From Ilyonectria destructans (Eukaryota; Ascomycota; Sordariomycetes; Hypocreales; Nectriaceae), in NCBI GenBank assembly GCA_020740775.1, contig JAHEWK010000054.1, forward strand, positions 1-39,658: DNA of 39,658 nucleotides, in the 5' to 3' direction. Below the pieces are notes generated by a model. It was not told the origin of the DNA. It worked only from the letters and a program-made list of their open reading frames with translations, and did no database searches. Shown piece after piece: positions 8,417 through 18,384 of this stretch (positions are counted from its first letter, which is position 1; every line of letters begins with the position of its first letter). The position numbers and the translations under genes were made by a program.

Positions 8417-11012
8417 GTACAGCACCTCGCACTCTTCGTACCATGGGAGAAGTTCACTACAGCAGCATCTGGTGACATCAACGAAATCTGGGAGCACTGG
8501 AGAGGGCGACTCCCCAAAAGACTCCAGACTATCGCAGGCAACATCCAGCTCTTGAAGCGATCAGCGGAAGATGCGCGGCGAGATGCAAAGCAGTGGGCGG
8601 CTGCGGGGGACGACGCCGTTTTGGATGACATCGACGCTATGGGGTATGATCTCCAAGATCCTACAGGCCCAGTAAAAGCATATCGCCCAGACCAGGCTGG
8701 CCAGCTTGGCCGATTGATTGAGACAGTACGAGGTGCTACAGCCCCTAACCAGGTGACCGCTGGTTCGGAGCATCTTTTGCAGATGCTAGATCAGCTCCGC
8801 GAAGCCCAAGCAGATATCACCGACTTTGCGGATGATGTCGAGACTGTCGCTTCCGCAGAGAACCCAGCGCAGTACCAGCCAACCATGGTAGCCAAGAGCG
8901 AGCTCCCAACGCAACGTCAGCTTAGAGGAATTAAGAGCAAGCAGGATCAAGCTGACAAGGAAATTGTGAAAAGAATCCGAGGCTCTGATGGAGTTCAGAT
9001 TACGCAGAACACAGCTGCCGGCGCAGAAGCATCACTGGACCATACCTTCGCGGGTGCGGGAGAAGATATTATAGAAATGTCAGAAACAGACACCCGGAAC
9101 ACTCAGAGACCCAGTGCCAGGGTCGCCTTTGGACCGTCGACAACATTCCTCCATGCCGGTCGGGAGATTGCAAGGAGGTTCACGTTGAACGAGCGGCAGG
9201 AAATCGCCTTCCTTTTAGTGTGTCGCCATCTCGATACCATTAGGAACGAAGATGACAGCGATAACGTCAATAGCAGCAATGCCGAGAACAATCATAATGC
9301 ACAACTGTATGAGTTCCTAGGTGGAGAGGGCGGCACCGGGAAATCCAGGGTCATCGAGGCGTTGGCGGAATTGTTCGCCAGCAAAGGCATATCACACATG
9401 CTGCTGATGACGGCGACGTCGGGGGTCGCAGCAGCGCGTATCAACGGCGTGACCATTCACTCCGCCTGTGGGATGCAACCCAACGCATCTGGCAACGTCG
9501 ACGTGGACGATGGCAGCACGGTAACCTACGTGGATGGTGACGCTCGAAGAAGATGGAATGAAAAATGGCTGCTCATCATTGACGAGGTAAGCATGCTGGG
9601 CCTACAAACGCTCTGTGATATCAACAAGCGACTTTGCGCCTCCCGAGGATCCAATGACGACTTTGGCGGGATCCCAGTGGTGCTACTGTCAGGAGATTTC
9701 CACCAGTTCCGCCCGGTGCAGAATAGGTCACTGTTGACGCCGTGGTCTGCCCTGAGGATTGCGAATGAAATGAGGGCACATGCACTCTGGGCTCGATTTA
9801 CCACCGTCATCATGCTCACCGAACAGGTCCGCGCAGCAGGGGACCCGGAGCTGCAGCGACTGCTGACTCGGATCCGGCAGGGAAAGCAAGACGAGTCCGA
9901 CATGGAGCTCCTTAACAGTCGGTGCTTTAGGGAAGGACAAGCCATACCATGGAGCAAGGGCACCACAGTAGTTACACCGCTCAATAGCACCAGGTGGTGC
10001 CTGAACATGGATGCCGTTTTGGCCTTCCAGAGGAACGAACAGAAGCCAGTCCGGATATTTCTATCCGAGCACCGTTGGGGCAAACCCAATACATTGCCGG
10101 TAACGGAGGAAGAAGCTACGCTTATGGCCAGCGTCGGGGATGACAGTAAGATCTGTGTGCCGGCCACATTCATGTTCGTGCCTGGTATGCCGGTTGTGGT
10201 GACCATGAATATAAACCCAGGCCTCAAGCTCGTGAATGGCGCCAAGTACACAGCGCTAGAAGTTATACCAGACAGCAAAAGATTCCCAGGCTATCAACTG
10301 GCCCCGAATATCATCCTCCACTTTGGACCACCTGCCGGCATCCTCCTGTCGTCCGAGTCAACCAAGACGTTCGAATTTGATGAAATGCCACCAGGCACAA
10401 TCCTGCTTACTCCAACAAGTGCCCAAATACCAATCGAAAAGAACAAGAGGGTCAAGAATGTCAAACGATATTCCGCTCCAGCCGAGGTGGCGTCCCGACC
10501 CACTTGGGCACCGTTGTTGTGTATATAACTGGGACCTTCGTCCTCTTGACTTGGGTAGTGGTCAAGGCCAATTTTGACTCTCTACAACCCTCACATGCAT
10601 GGCATCTTCTCATTTACATTTGACAAAGAAGAGGCCTTGGCAGAGGCATAATGTGAGCCGCCGAGGACTTCCCTGCACTGCGGCATTCGCATGTACCGAT
10701 TACAAAATCCAAGGCGAAACCCTCCTCCAGATTGCGCTGGAGCTGCGAGGAACCGGGACAAAGCTGAATATCAAGACTGGACAACTCGAGCCACGAAAGT
10801 GCGATCCATATAGCCTGTATGTGCAGCTATCGCGGTGCAAATCGCTGGATGGTATTATATTGCTGTCGAAGGCGCGTGTGGAGGATATAGTCGGGAATAA
10901 AATACCGCAGGAAATGTTTGATGGCGAGGCTAGGCTGGAACAATTGTGCGGGAGAACAGTAAACGAGGCCCGGTTATCATTATTGCACCCATCCGCACAA
11001 TGCGAGCAATAA
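8417..11012 (+). pseudogene. Helitron PIF1-like helicase, N-terminally truncated
   Basis: The frame opens after a TGA at 8414-8416 and has no start of its own near the left end. SF1B helicase motifs, numbered from the codon at 8552: GGEGGTGKS (Walker A, about 257-265), LLIIDEVSML (Walker B, about 342), LLSGDFHQFRPV (motif III), LTEQVRA, and in the last part YVQLSRCKSLDGI (motif VI). The main frame ends at 10528, but conserved sequence resumes in another frame with PWQRHNVSRRGLPCTAAFAC. Removing 10451-10628 (GT...AG) joins the two in phase, giving about 805 codons. The removed part is either a 178-nt intron with weak sites or a small insertion flanked by AAGAGG repeats. The motor is intact, but the Rep nuclease is missing, so the gene cannot act alone. 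Confidence 0.8.
10451..10634 (+). other. Intron or small insertion in the helicase gene
   Basis: The helicase frame is interrupted between IPIEKNKR and RPWQRHN. The gap is bounded by direct repeats AAGAGG (10445-10450 and 10629-10634). A GT at 10451 and an AG at 10628 allow splicing in phase, but the donor GTCAAG and acceptor ACAAAG are poor. An insertion with a 6-bp duplication fits equally well. Confidence 0.5.
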
Positions 11013-11311
11013 TATAGTTTATAATTTAGATAGCAAATCCAAGAAACAGTCAGGTATGTATTGATAGATGATGGGTGTTTTGTTCCGATGCCATTGCCCT
11101 CGTCGTTCTGGCACTTTTACGAAGGGGACGATGATGACCCCCGCCCGGAACGTCCGGTTCGCGTTCCATGACGATGATGACGTCTGAAGCGGGGTTTTCG
11201 CAGCACAGACATGCACCAAAGACCAAAAAATCTCCGCCAAGTGGCTACCAGGTATTCCAAAGGTATAAAGGAGAACAATAATGAGATTTCGAGAAAAATC
11301 AATCCACTGTT

Positions 11312-11610
11312 TCCTATATATATATATATATTATATATTAAAAATCCGATCTAATGTAATAGATTTCACCTAACTCAAGCAGAAGCAGGAATCTCACAAA
11401 AGGCAAACGACAAGAGCAACGCGATTATTATAAATTAAAAGCTCACGTGAATCCCACGTGATTCTTAACAGAAAAATCCCAGCCAATGAAAATTTCTTTA
11501 CACTTGATCTCGGGGAGAGGGGGGGAGGGGGCGGGGGTGAAATCGAAGTTCATCCACATGTGCCAAATGAGAGTGGGAGGATTTGTGGCAAATGAGAGTG
11601 GGAGGATTAG
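11312..11610. repeat. AT microsatellite and 25-bp tandem duplication
   Basis: An alternating TA tract occupies about 11312-11337. A 25-bp unit containing CAAATGAGAGTGGGAGGATT is repeated twice in tandem at 11561-11610. A G-rich run lies between them (about 11515-11537). These sit in the 3' non-coding part of the Helitron. Confidence 0.8.
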
Positions 11611-11707
11611 GACCAATTAGGAGGTGCGGTTGCGCATCGCCTAATCCGGTAATTTTGCCCCGGGGGGGCCAAATTTCGGGGGTGAAAAATCCCAGAGCTT
11701 AAGAAGA

Positions 11708-11735
11708 CCTTTCGTACCGAAAGGCACATACCTAG
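11708..11735 (+). other. Candidate Helitron 3' terminus: hairpin plus CTAG
   Basis: CCTTTCG TAC CGAAAGG forms a perfect 7-bp stem with a 3-nt loop (11708-11724). It is followed after 7 nt by CTAG (11732-11735). Helitrons end in a short GC-rich hairpin 5-12 nt before CTRR, so position, orientation and distance from the helicase all fit. Confidence 0.55.
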
Positions 11736-12547
11736 CCGGTGGCGGTAAATGCTGGTGGCCGTGCTCCCGGGGCTAGTCTCCGGTACTTCCGAAGATGACG
11801 TGTGTACCCGTTTTGCCCGTATTTAAAGTACCATAGTTCTCCATAGGAGCGCAGTACCAGGGAGGTTTGTACAAGGCGATTCACCCTAGGCCGACCCGCT
11901 TTTTAGACTCAACTCACGTCAGGGACTACTGAGTGGCAGAGTGGCTTCTCAACCTGGCTTCAATGCACGATGACGGAGTTCTTATATAAGGCATAAGGAT
12001 AACGGTCACCACAAGGAACGAACGTTCATGGGTTCGAATGGTTGAGCATAGGCCACATTCCTGATTGTTCATGCACAGTACTGTACAGTAATCCAGACAA
12101 AGAAGGGGTTATTCCATCTGGTTCCTTTCATCCAAACCGTTGGTTCCGAGAATCTTGTCTCGTGCCAGGTACCGGACCACCTGCGCCACACCTGCACCGC
12201 CCAGATTAGTCTGATGAAGCCCTATTGTTTATCACAAGACGCGCAGATAGTCAAGGAATCAGCAAATCTATTAATTGTCTCTGCGCACCAGTGGCAATAC
12301 TTAGTTAGCGCTGTCCAGCGAATGACCCTTTTATCGTCGGTTACTGATGCCTGGGTTATCCGCGGATACCGACAGGTGTGAACGGGCGGGCCGGCGGTAA
12401 ACATTGGTGTCCGAATGGATCCAAGAGTCGTAGAGGGCTTTGTGAATATAAGTGAGCAGATTCTATTCGTCAAAAGAATGGACTCCGCAAATAGAATTGC
12501 TCTTTCAGAGTCGGAAATCCCTGACCACTAGACTTTTTGCTGCAGAC
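11736..12547. other. Intergenic; possible tRNA-derived remnant
   Basis: No coding signal is seen. TGGCAGAGTGG at 11934-11944 matches a Pol III A box, and GGTTCGAATGG at 12031-12041 is close to a B box. They are 86 nt apart, wider than in a normal tRNA, and no cloverleaf could be drawn. This may be a decayed SINE or chance. Confidence 0.25.
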
Positions 12548-13162
12548 ATGTCTGTATCTCCTACTTTTAAAGGCTATGTCGCCTCGACGCAAGACGCCCT
12601 CATCCTATTCGAGGCATGCCTCACCGGCCAGCTTAACCACACCAGTCGACAACTGCGTGAGGACGAGCGACCCTCCCTAGTCGTGAGTGGGAACGTCTTC
12701 GTTTACGAGCAACACTCGTCTGGCATCATTCGCTGGGCTGATGGAATTCGGTGGGGGGCTCCGGAAGTCGTCAACGATTTCCACTTGTACCAGCAATCGG
12801 TTGCTGATCTCGAAGCTTCTGAGTGTGCTGCTCAACAAGGCGGCGGCGACACCTCTCGTAAGCGGACAGGAATCTTGATAATTGGCTAGAGATGAACCGA
12901 AGTACTGATGCAAGTCTTTTTTTTCTTTTTAGGTGCTTTGGACTTCCCAGACCTACGGAAGTATGAGATTAGCGTAACGGTCCGCGGCATTTCGCACCAT
13001 CTCGTGGGCTACTTCACCTTAAGGGCCGCCCTAGCTGGTGAATTACTGGCCCCAACTCTAGATCCGGTGCTGTGTACCTTGTCTCCTCGAGAAGAGCTCT
13101 TGATTCAGAGGTTCATTGCGCCTGCGCAAAACGGAGATGAGGTGCACCGGAACGAAGCGTGA
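12548..13162 (+). CDS. Short WOPR-domain (Gti1/Pac2 family) protein
   Basis: WOPR proteins are fungal DNA-binding regulators of morphology and virulence-gene expression (Gti1, Pac2, Wor1, Ryp1, Sge1). The ATG at 12548 begins exon 1 (12548-12857). A 75-nt intron follows (12858-12932; GTAAGC donor, CTGAT branch, T-rich tract, TTTTTAG acceptor), then exon 2 (12933-13162) to a TGA. The join is in phase and yields 179 residues. WOPRa is seen at about 5-85 (TFKGYVASTQDALILFEACL, then SGIIRWADGIRW), and WOPRb at about 110-160 (YEISVTVRGISHHLVGYF, then LAPTLDP). Family members usually have 400-800 residues with long low-complexity C-terminal tails; here the protein is little more than the bipartite domain. 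It stands alone between transposons. It may be a functional mini-regulator or a truncated paralogue. Confidence 0.8.
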
Positions 13163-15248
13163 ATAGACGCCATTATGAGCGGGTTGTTCTAGCTTTGGTC
13201 TTGAGGTCCAACGAGTGCTCTCTATCTTTCTACTCGAGACGAGTGGGTTTTCTTTGTTACCAAACACTTTATACGTTTTTCATTCTCGCTAACTGTTGGG
13301 AAAAGATTGTACGAACACTCACCGCTCACAATCCCGTGTATTGACTTCTGGGTGCATTCTCTTTTGTATAATTGACAGAACTTGAGCCGGTGTTTTGTTT
13401 TACCTCATTTATTGTTAAATCTGGCCGTTTCACTGAGCGCAACTTCTGGTTGTTAGAAAACTATTTTAGAATTTGGACTGAAGGAGGAGAAGGAACTCTG
13501 GGTGACAGCCACTTTCCATTGTATTTCACAAGACTACGAACGATCCGACGATTGCTCTCCTCACTCGGAAATATGCCTAGCCTGGCTCGGTGATGATTGC
13601 TTCACGTATGTATACTTGATTCTTTCGATTGATGATCGTATTGTGAATGGCCCTTGGGGATTACGTTACGCCAAAGGATCTCACAATCTCGGTATTTGGT
13701 GTGTGAGCTGCTACTGCAACGGACACGCACGAGTACATCGAGATAACTCATCCTATTCAATAAATCATAACTTGTAGCCCTTTTGCTCCCATTTAGAAGT
13801 ACTCATGCGGGTGTTGCGGAGATATAAGTCCACCAGGTGCAGGTTTTACACACACAAGCCGGTGTAACAGGATGAATCTGGGTGGCTTGGAGGCGGTATG
13901 GATTTGTCAGCCATGGTAGAGTTGAGATATGGCCTTAGTTGTTCAATCTACGTCTCCTCGACTCGCCTGCCGTGTCACAGAAGCGTCGCGCCCAGAGTAG
14001 TCCTACCGAGTCGTCCTCCGCTGTGGAGGCAGTGGCCTGAACTAGGCTGATGACGTTGAAGAAATCCGATACTACCGAAACGGCCTCTTCGTCTTCGAGG
14101 GCTAGACGATGGTTACCTGACGGCGCTCCTGGTTCGAACCCCACAAGCCGCCCCTGTTGCTCGAAGTGCAGCCTCACGGCCCTAAATCGAGGGGTTAGAA
14201 CGTGAGTCTGCGTCGGACGAGAGGTAAGACTGCACTTTGTCCACGGCCTCCAGGTAGGAGCCGAAAGGCCCGTGACCCAAATGGCCATGACAGCAAGGTC
14301 TAGAAGGCTCTATGGCGTGCCGAATATCTCGTCGATTCGAGCAGCGCTGAGAACTCGCTGTCTAAATATACCTACTACTCGCATAGCCACGTCATAACGT
14401 TAGGAGGTTGTTTGCTTAGCATTAGGGATGCGGCTGCCTGCTAAAATCGCTAGCCCTGCTGTTCTGCCTCTGTGATGCAGGAACCTGGTGCCTATTATGC
14501 CTACACATAGAACCTGCTCATCATCTTAATGCACACCCTGTTGTTTGACTGCTAGAGACACCTAAGAGGCCAGCAACCTCTGCTTAGGATATTGGCAATA
14601 CGCTTCCGGGCGGGGCACGTGGAGACAATTCTCTGCACAAGTTCTCTGGGTTGGTATGGCTGGCCAAGCGACCGACGGTCTAGCTCCTCGTCTTCTCTAC
14701 CTTACAGTATCGCCGATGCACGACCCCCCCGGATTACACGTAACGCTCCTGTCGGACTGATTAGAATTGCCTCTGCCTGGTTTCGTACACGGTCTTTTCC
14801 AAACAATTCGCCAACGGGCCTGTCTGTATCGGAGCCGAAACGTCTCCTGAGAGTCACGGTCCCCGCCTCTAGCAAGCAAACCTCGGCGTTCGCACCGATG
14901 GCATTCATTATCTCCCCAGTCACAGCAGTAGGCGCACTGTTTTCACATCGGAGACTTAGCTGATTCGAAATGACCAAGTAAGGGAAACTGGGCACCGCAA
15001 CCGCGAAAAGCATCCTGGGTGACAATCTTTGATCCTGACGTTCTTATAGTATTCTTAGTGGATGCTCTTGTTCTTCTGCCTCGTAATGAGGCTTGCGTTA
15101 CGGTGCATGTTTACTTATATCCCTCCTACATCCATCCTTAGTTGTCCCCTTCTGACTAAGCCCTTAGCACACAATCTCCTCGGCTTAAAACAAGAATTCG
15201 CACTCAAACAATACGTTAGTAAATAATTCTCTTGGCCATTTCGCTTTC
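13163..15248. other. Gene-poor stretch, no recognisable gene
   Basis: Only short open frames occur here (for example minus 13935-14288 and minus 14702-15025). I recognise no family in them and see no convincing splice structure. The minus frame at 14702-15025 has a protein-like composition and could be a relic of a lost gene. Confidence 0.5.
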
Positions 15249-15579
15249 CTATTCAATTTCTCTCTCAAAGCCATTCCTATCTTCATGGAAATCAGCAATA
15301 GCTTGTCGCGTCTCCTCCTCGCTAGTACAAACGAAAGGGCCGTAGTGCACCACCGCTTGGTCCAAGGGCTGACCGGCGAGAAGAATAAAGCGACCCGATT
15401 TCTTCGCTTCGTTCTGGGCCGATGCTTCAATGCAGGTACCTTCTGTACTGAAGATGACAGTGTGGAACTGGTGAACACCATGCGAATCAGCTGCTGGACC
15501 AAGAGTCGTTGTGCCCTGAAGGGTATAGGCTAAAGCGTTCCATTTAATCGGCAGGATTAGCTTGACCTCGCCACCTAGA
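15249..15579 (-). pseudogene. Pirin-family protein, C-terminal fragment
   Basis: Pirins are bicupin nuclear or quercetinase-like proteins. Read on the minus strand from 15579, the frame gives GGEVKLILPIKWNALAYTLQ, then SGRFILLAGQPLDQAVVHYG and PFVCTSEEETRQAIADF, ending at a TAG at 15249-15251. The tail phrase GRFILLAGQPL...V..GPFV.TSEEE is the typical C-terminal cupin of fungal pirins. About 108 codons are uninterrupted. The N-terminal cupin with the metal-binding His residues is absent: the homology stops within a few codons of the TA target site of the pogo element (15580-15581). No N-terminal half was found on the other side of that element. Confidence 0.75.
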
Positions 15580-15581
15580 TA

Positions 15582-15624
15582 AGTCCCTGGGGGGGTTCTG
15601 GTTCACCCCCGGTTCTGGTTCACC
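15582..15624 (+). repeat. Pogo terminal inverted repeat, left
   Basis: AGTCCCTGGGGGGGTTCTGG and then a second GGTTCTGGTTCACCCC motif. It pairs with 18341-18382 with few mismatches. Confidence 0.88.
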
Positions 15625-17169
15625 CCATCAAAACACTGGCACAACCACATATGTTGTCGCAACTATGTCAATTTAATAGCTAAAAATACAATAAAAATAC
15701 CATTTGAATTGTTTAATTACTCTCTTCCTCCGAAGGGGTCCTGTATCGCTGTGCACGCCCAATTGACCTCCTGGGACGCACTAGAGATGGCTGCTCATCG
15801 GTGCTACTATCTACCTCTTCACTTCGAACCACAGCTACTTGGGAAAGGCTGATGAAAGTATCGTTTGGATTTGGTTGCACTCTTCGACGTTTTCGTGGAT
15901 TGGTCTGTTCCAACTGTGCATGTAAGCGAGCGATCTCACGATCATTTACTGCAAGCTGTGTGGTGCGCTTATCAAACGAACTAGCAATCTTGCGAATGAT
16001 TAATCTCGATCCTGGGGTTCTTGCCTTGCTACCTAAGACTTTTACGACGTCTTGGCTCTTCGTTGGGGTGGAGATATTGCTGTGCGACTGGGGTGTAGGT
16101 GTCTGGTCTTGTGAGTATATTACCCAGCGTGAAGACAAAGTTTTATATGGGTTCCTGGGGAATAGACCCGTTTCCCGCCAGCCAGCTTCGATATTAGCTT
16201 CTGTAATCCTTTTTCTCGAGCTTCTGTGCAGAAGTTAAGAAATTTGACTTTGCCAACACAGTTTAAGTGCGTGAGAGCCATCCAGCAGCTGACGAGTTTC
16301 CTTGACTCTGTCGTCAAACTGGAAAAACAGCCCAGACCCAAAGGCTTTGTAACGTCAGAAGTATGAGCTGGCAAGAATAATATATAGACGTTATTTAGGA
16401 AGCAAGTCGTCATGAAATCCTCCGTAGTGTGCGAACTATGGGCGTCGACAATAAGTAGTCTTGCTGCAGAGAGGTCCTCTAAGGCTGCCTGTGGCAAAAA
16501 AGCTTTCTCAAGCCACTCAAGCGCAATATCGTTGCTTGCCCATTCATTGGCAGTGTAGGTAGTATGCCAATTAGGATATTTTCAAGTAGTTGGTCACTGA
16601 ACCACTGATCTTGAACAGAGGCCCCCTTGAAGATGATGAGGGGGTCTAAGACCTTACCAGTCGCTGATATACACTCGATAAACGAGGCCCAGGTGCGACT
16701 GCTGCCCTCTTTAACACGTGTCTGGCCGGGAGGCTTCTCTGAACTACCAATAACCAAACCGTTAACACCCAAGCCTTCCATAATGCCTGTTTCATCCACG
16801 TTGTATCGCCGTTGGGGGGGATCCAGCTGACAGTATCGCAAAGCTCGGACAACTTGTTGATATTAGCGGGATATATCGCGTCAACTCAATTCCAAGCAGT
16901 CTTGCAACCTATCTTAGTATTGGTAGTCGAATGGCACTTGACGAAGCCACTAGTCCACTTCTTTCCAAGAGCTTGGTGGTCTCCTTGAGCTCGTAAGATC
17001 GCCGAAGCCACAGAACGAACTTGGGCATGCGAAGGCGCGTAACCAAGGCCTTCTTGAATTAGAATCCACCTAACAAAGTCTTCTTCTTGCACTGTAGAAA
17101 GTCGCTGTTGGTTTTGGTGTGCCACAGAGTGTGGTTGTCGGCCAAGAAGCCAGTGATGAAGTGTTTGGT

Positions 17170-17696
17170 TTAGCAGCAGAAAGGGACAGGAACAACACCC
17201 AACTCATTAACTTACCCTAGGGGAGATGCACAGAATATCGTCACACAGGCGTCTTGGATGGTCAGCCCGAAGCTGCACCAGACTACGCGTATGAGGTCGG
17301 ATTGATCTGAGGCTTATGTCTCCTGATAGAGAAGCATCTAATGAGATGGAATATCGGGTCGGTCGCAGGAAAGTTCGCTGGCAAGGCATCAGTAGGGCCT
17401 GCGGCAGGCCGATATCTGGGGGAGGTGGAAGACAGAGTTTGGACAAGATTTGTAGCGACCGTCAAAATAGACTCAAATAAATCTCTCAAAAATAAAGGCA
17501 ACAATTTAATAGACTCCCTAGCTGCCTCGAGCCCTTCCGGCCTCTCTGACTTCTAGCAAGAATCTCTGATGAAAAGAAAAAGCGATCCTCCTCCCTTGTG
17601 AATGCCCTGACCTCTCCTTTTAACCTCATCCGGACCACCCTAGGGACATCCCCGCTAGCGACCAGCTAGCCCAAGTGACCCTAACCGCCTGTCACA
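17170..17696 (-). mobile_element. Solo-LTR-like insertion with 5-bp target duplication
   Basis: The 527-bp segment is flanked by TTGGT at 17165-17169 and 17697-17701. Read on the minus strand it begins TGTGACAGGCGG, a common start of fungal LTRs, and contains a TTAAAAGGAG TATA-like stretch. It ends CTGCTAA rather than with CA. An inner LTR-like unit TGTAGCGACC...CTGTCACA (17451-17696) is also possible. It interrupts the pogo transposase in the middle of the HTH region. No coding region is seen. A solo LTR is the simplest reading. Confidence 0.6.
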
Positions 17697-17707
17697 TTGG
17701 TTAGGTA

Positions 17708-18119
17708 CAGGCTTTCTATCCATACTCGTATGGAATAAGTGATGGAGTATGGAATATTCCATACTCCATACTCCATATTCCATACGGGCCGTCCGTATTC
17801 CATACGTATGGAATAATGGATTATTCCGGAAAATATTATCCCCGCTATTGCAGTCTGTTTCAGAGCGATCCCAAACCCATCGTTTATGCTGGTTCATACT
17901 TCAATCTCAGCTCTGTCTGCAGCCGACAGCAGGCAAATCACTGTATAATTACTGAATTGCAGAGCTCCTAAACCTGTTTCTTTACGATAGTGGCAGTTTG
18001 AGAGATGACGTCATTTTTTGTATTCCATACGTATGGAATAAGCTTCCATACGAGGTGCATTCCATATTCCATATTCCATACGGGCCTGTATGGAGTATGG
18101 AGTATGGATAGAAAGCCTG
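17708..18119. mobile_element. hAT-type MITE, 412 bp, 8-bp target duplication
   Basis: Perfect 20-bp terminal inverted repeats CAGGCTTTCTATCCATACTC are flanked by GTTAGGTA on both sides (17700-17707 and 18120-18127). Eight-base duplications and CA-G type ends point to hAT mobilisation. The ends are packed with copies of TCCATACTCC/GGAGTATGGA and the palindrome TATTCCATACGTATGGAATA, so single strands would fold strongly. It encodes nothing. It inserted into the pogo transposase right next to the LTR-like insertion; the two duplications overlap by 2 bp. Confidence 0.88.
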
Positions 18120-18340
18120 GTTAGGTATACGGTGGATCTTGGCCGACGTCCGGATGGTTTCGCCATGGAGGATATCTTAGATGGCGTTATCTATATCGGC
18201 GGTAGTATTACGAGACATAACGGCTCCCTGGCAGTCTAAAACACGAAAAAGCAGTTTGATTGATCGAAGTTGTGATAGTTGACGAAGGGAAATAGGTAGC
18301 CAACGCGTCGACGCGTTGGCAAGGATTACGCGCAGGGGGG

Positions 18341-18382
18341 CGAACCAGAACCAGGGGTGAACCATAACCCCCCCTAGGGACT
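18341..18382 (-). repeat. Pogo terminal inverted repeat, right
   Basis: Read on the minus strand it starts AGTCCCTAGGGGGGGTTATG and continues with GGTTCTGGTTCGCCCC, matching the left repeat. TA follows directly at 18383-18384. Confidence 0.88.
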
Positions 18383-18384
18383 TA

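Larger units (their letters stand above)
8398..11735 (+). mobile_element. Helitron, 3' portion
   Basis: A PIF1-family helicase of the kind fused to Helitron Rep proteins (8417-11012), followed about 700 bp later by a hairpin and CTAG typical of Helitron 3' ends (11708-11735). The upstream portion encoding the HUH Rep nuclease is absent from the window; the helicase frame starts in mid-protein at the hAT boundary, so the missing half may lie left of position 1. The base after CTAG is C rather than the canonical T, so the precise end is uncertain. Confidence 0.6.
15713..18218 (-). pseudogene. Pogo/Fot1 transposase pseudogene
   Basis: It starts at an ATG at 18216-18218 (MSRNTTADIDNAI). A TAA at 18177-18179 follows, probably from a CAA codon. 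The psq/CENP-B HTH region is split by the MITE and the LTR-like insertion, and resumes at about 17164 (TLHHWLLGRQPHSVAHQNQ, then APSHAQVRSVASAILRAQGD). The DDE core shows YNVDETGIMEG (first Asp) and LLIVDAHSSH (second Asp). At the third position the expected QPLD motif reads KPLGLGCF, so Asp is replaced by Gly (GGT). A one-base loss near 16574 and another frame change near 16196 break the frame. A basic C-terminal tail (NPRKRRRVQPNP) ends at 15713. Removing both insertions with one copy of each duplication restores the HTH frame, which confirms the nesting order. Confidence 0.88.
15582..18382 (-). mobile_element. Pogo/Fot1-type Tc1-mariner element, defective, with nested insertions
   Basis: A 2801-bp element bounded by TA (15580-15581 and 18383-18384) with long terminal inverted repeats of about 40 bp beginning AGTCCCT, then a G7 run and two GGTTC-type motifs. 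It encodes a pogo transposase on the minus strand with a CENP-B-type DNA-binding region and a DDD catalytic domain. Two later insertions lie inside it: a 527-bp LTR-like element and a 412-bp MITE. Subtracting both with their duplications leaves about 1.85 kb, the usual size of Fot1-like elements. Nonsense codons, frameshifts and a lost catalytic Asp make it non-autonomous. Confidence 0.9.

Noticed and set aside
9526..10278. Minus-strand open frame of 250 codons
   Set aside because: Antisense to the PIF1 helicase motifs on the plus strand.
15185..15502. Minus-strand frame starting MVQQLIRMVF
   Set aside because: Out of frame with the pirin homology, which reads cleanly in another minus-strand frame.
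17451..17696. Independent 246-bp LTR (TGTAGC...GTCACA)
   Set aside because: Its left flank does not repeat the right flank TTGGT, whereas the larger 17170-17696 unit has a perfect duplication; kept only as an alternative.
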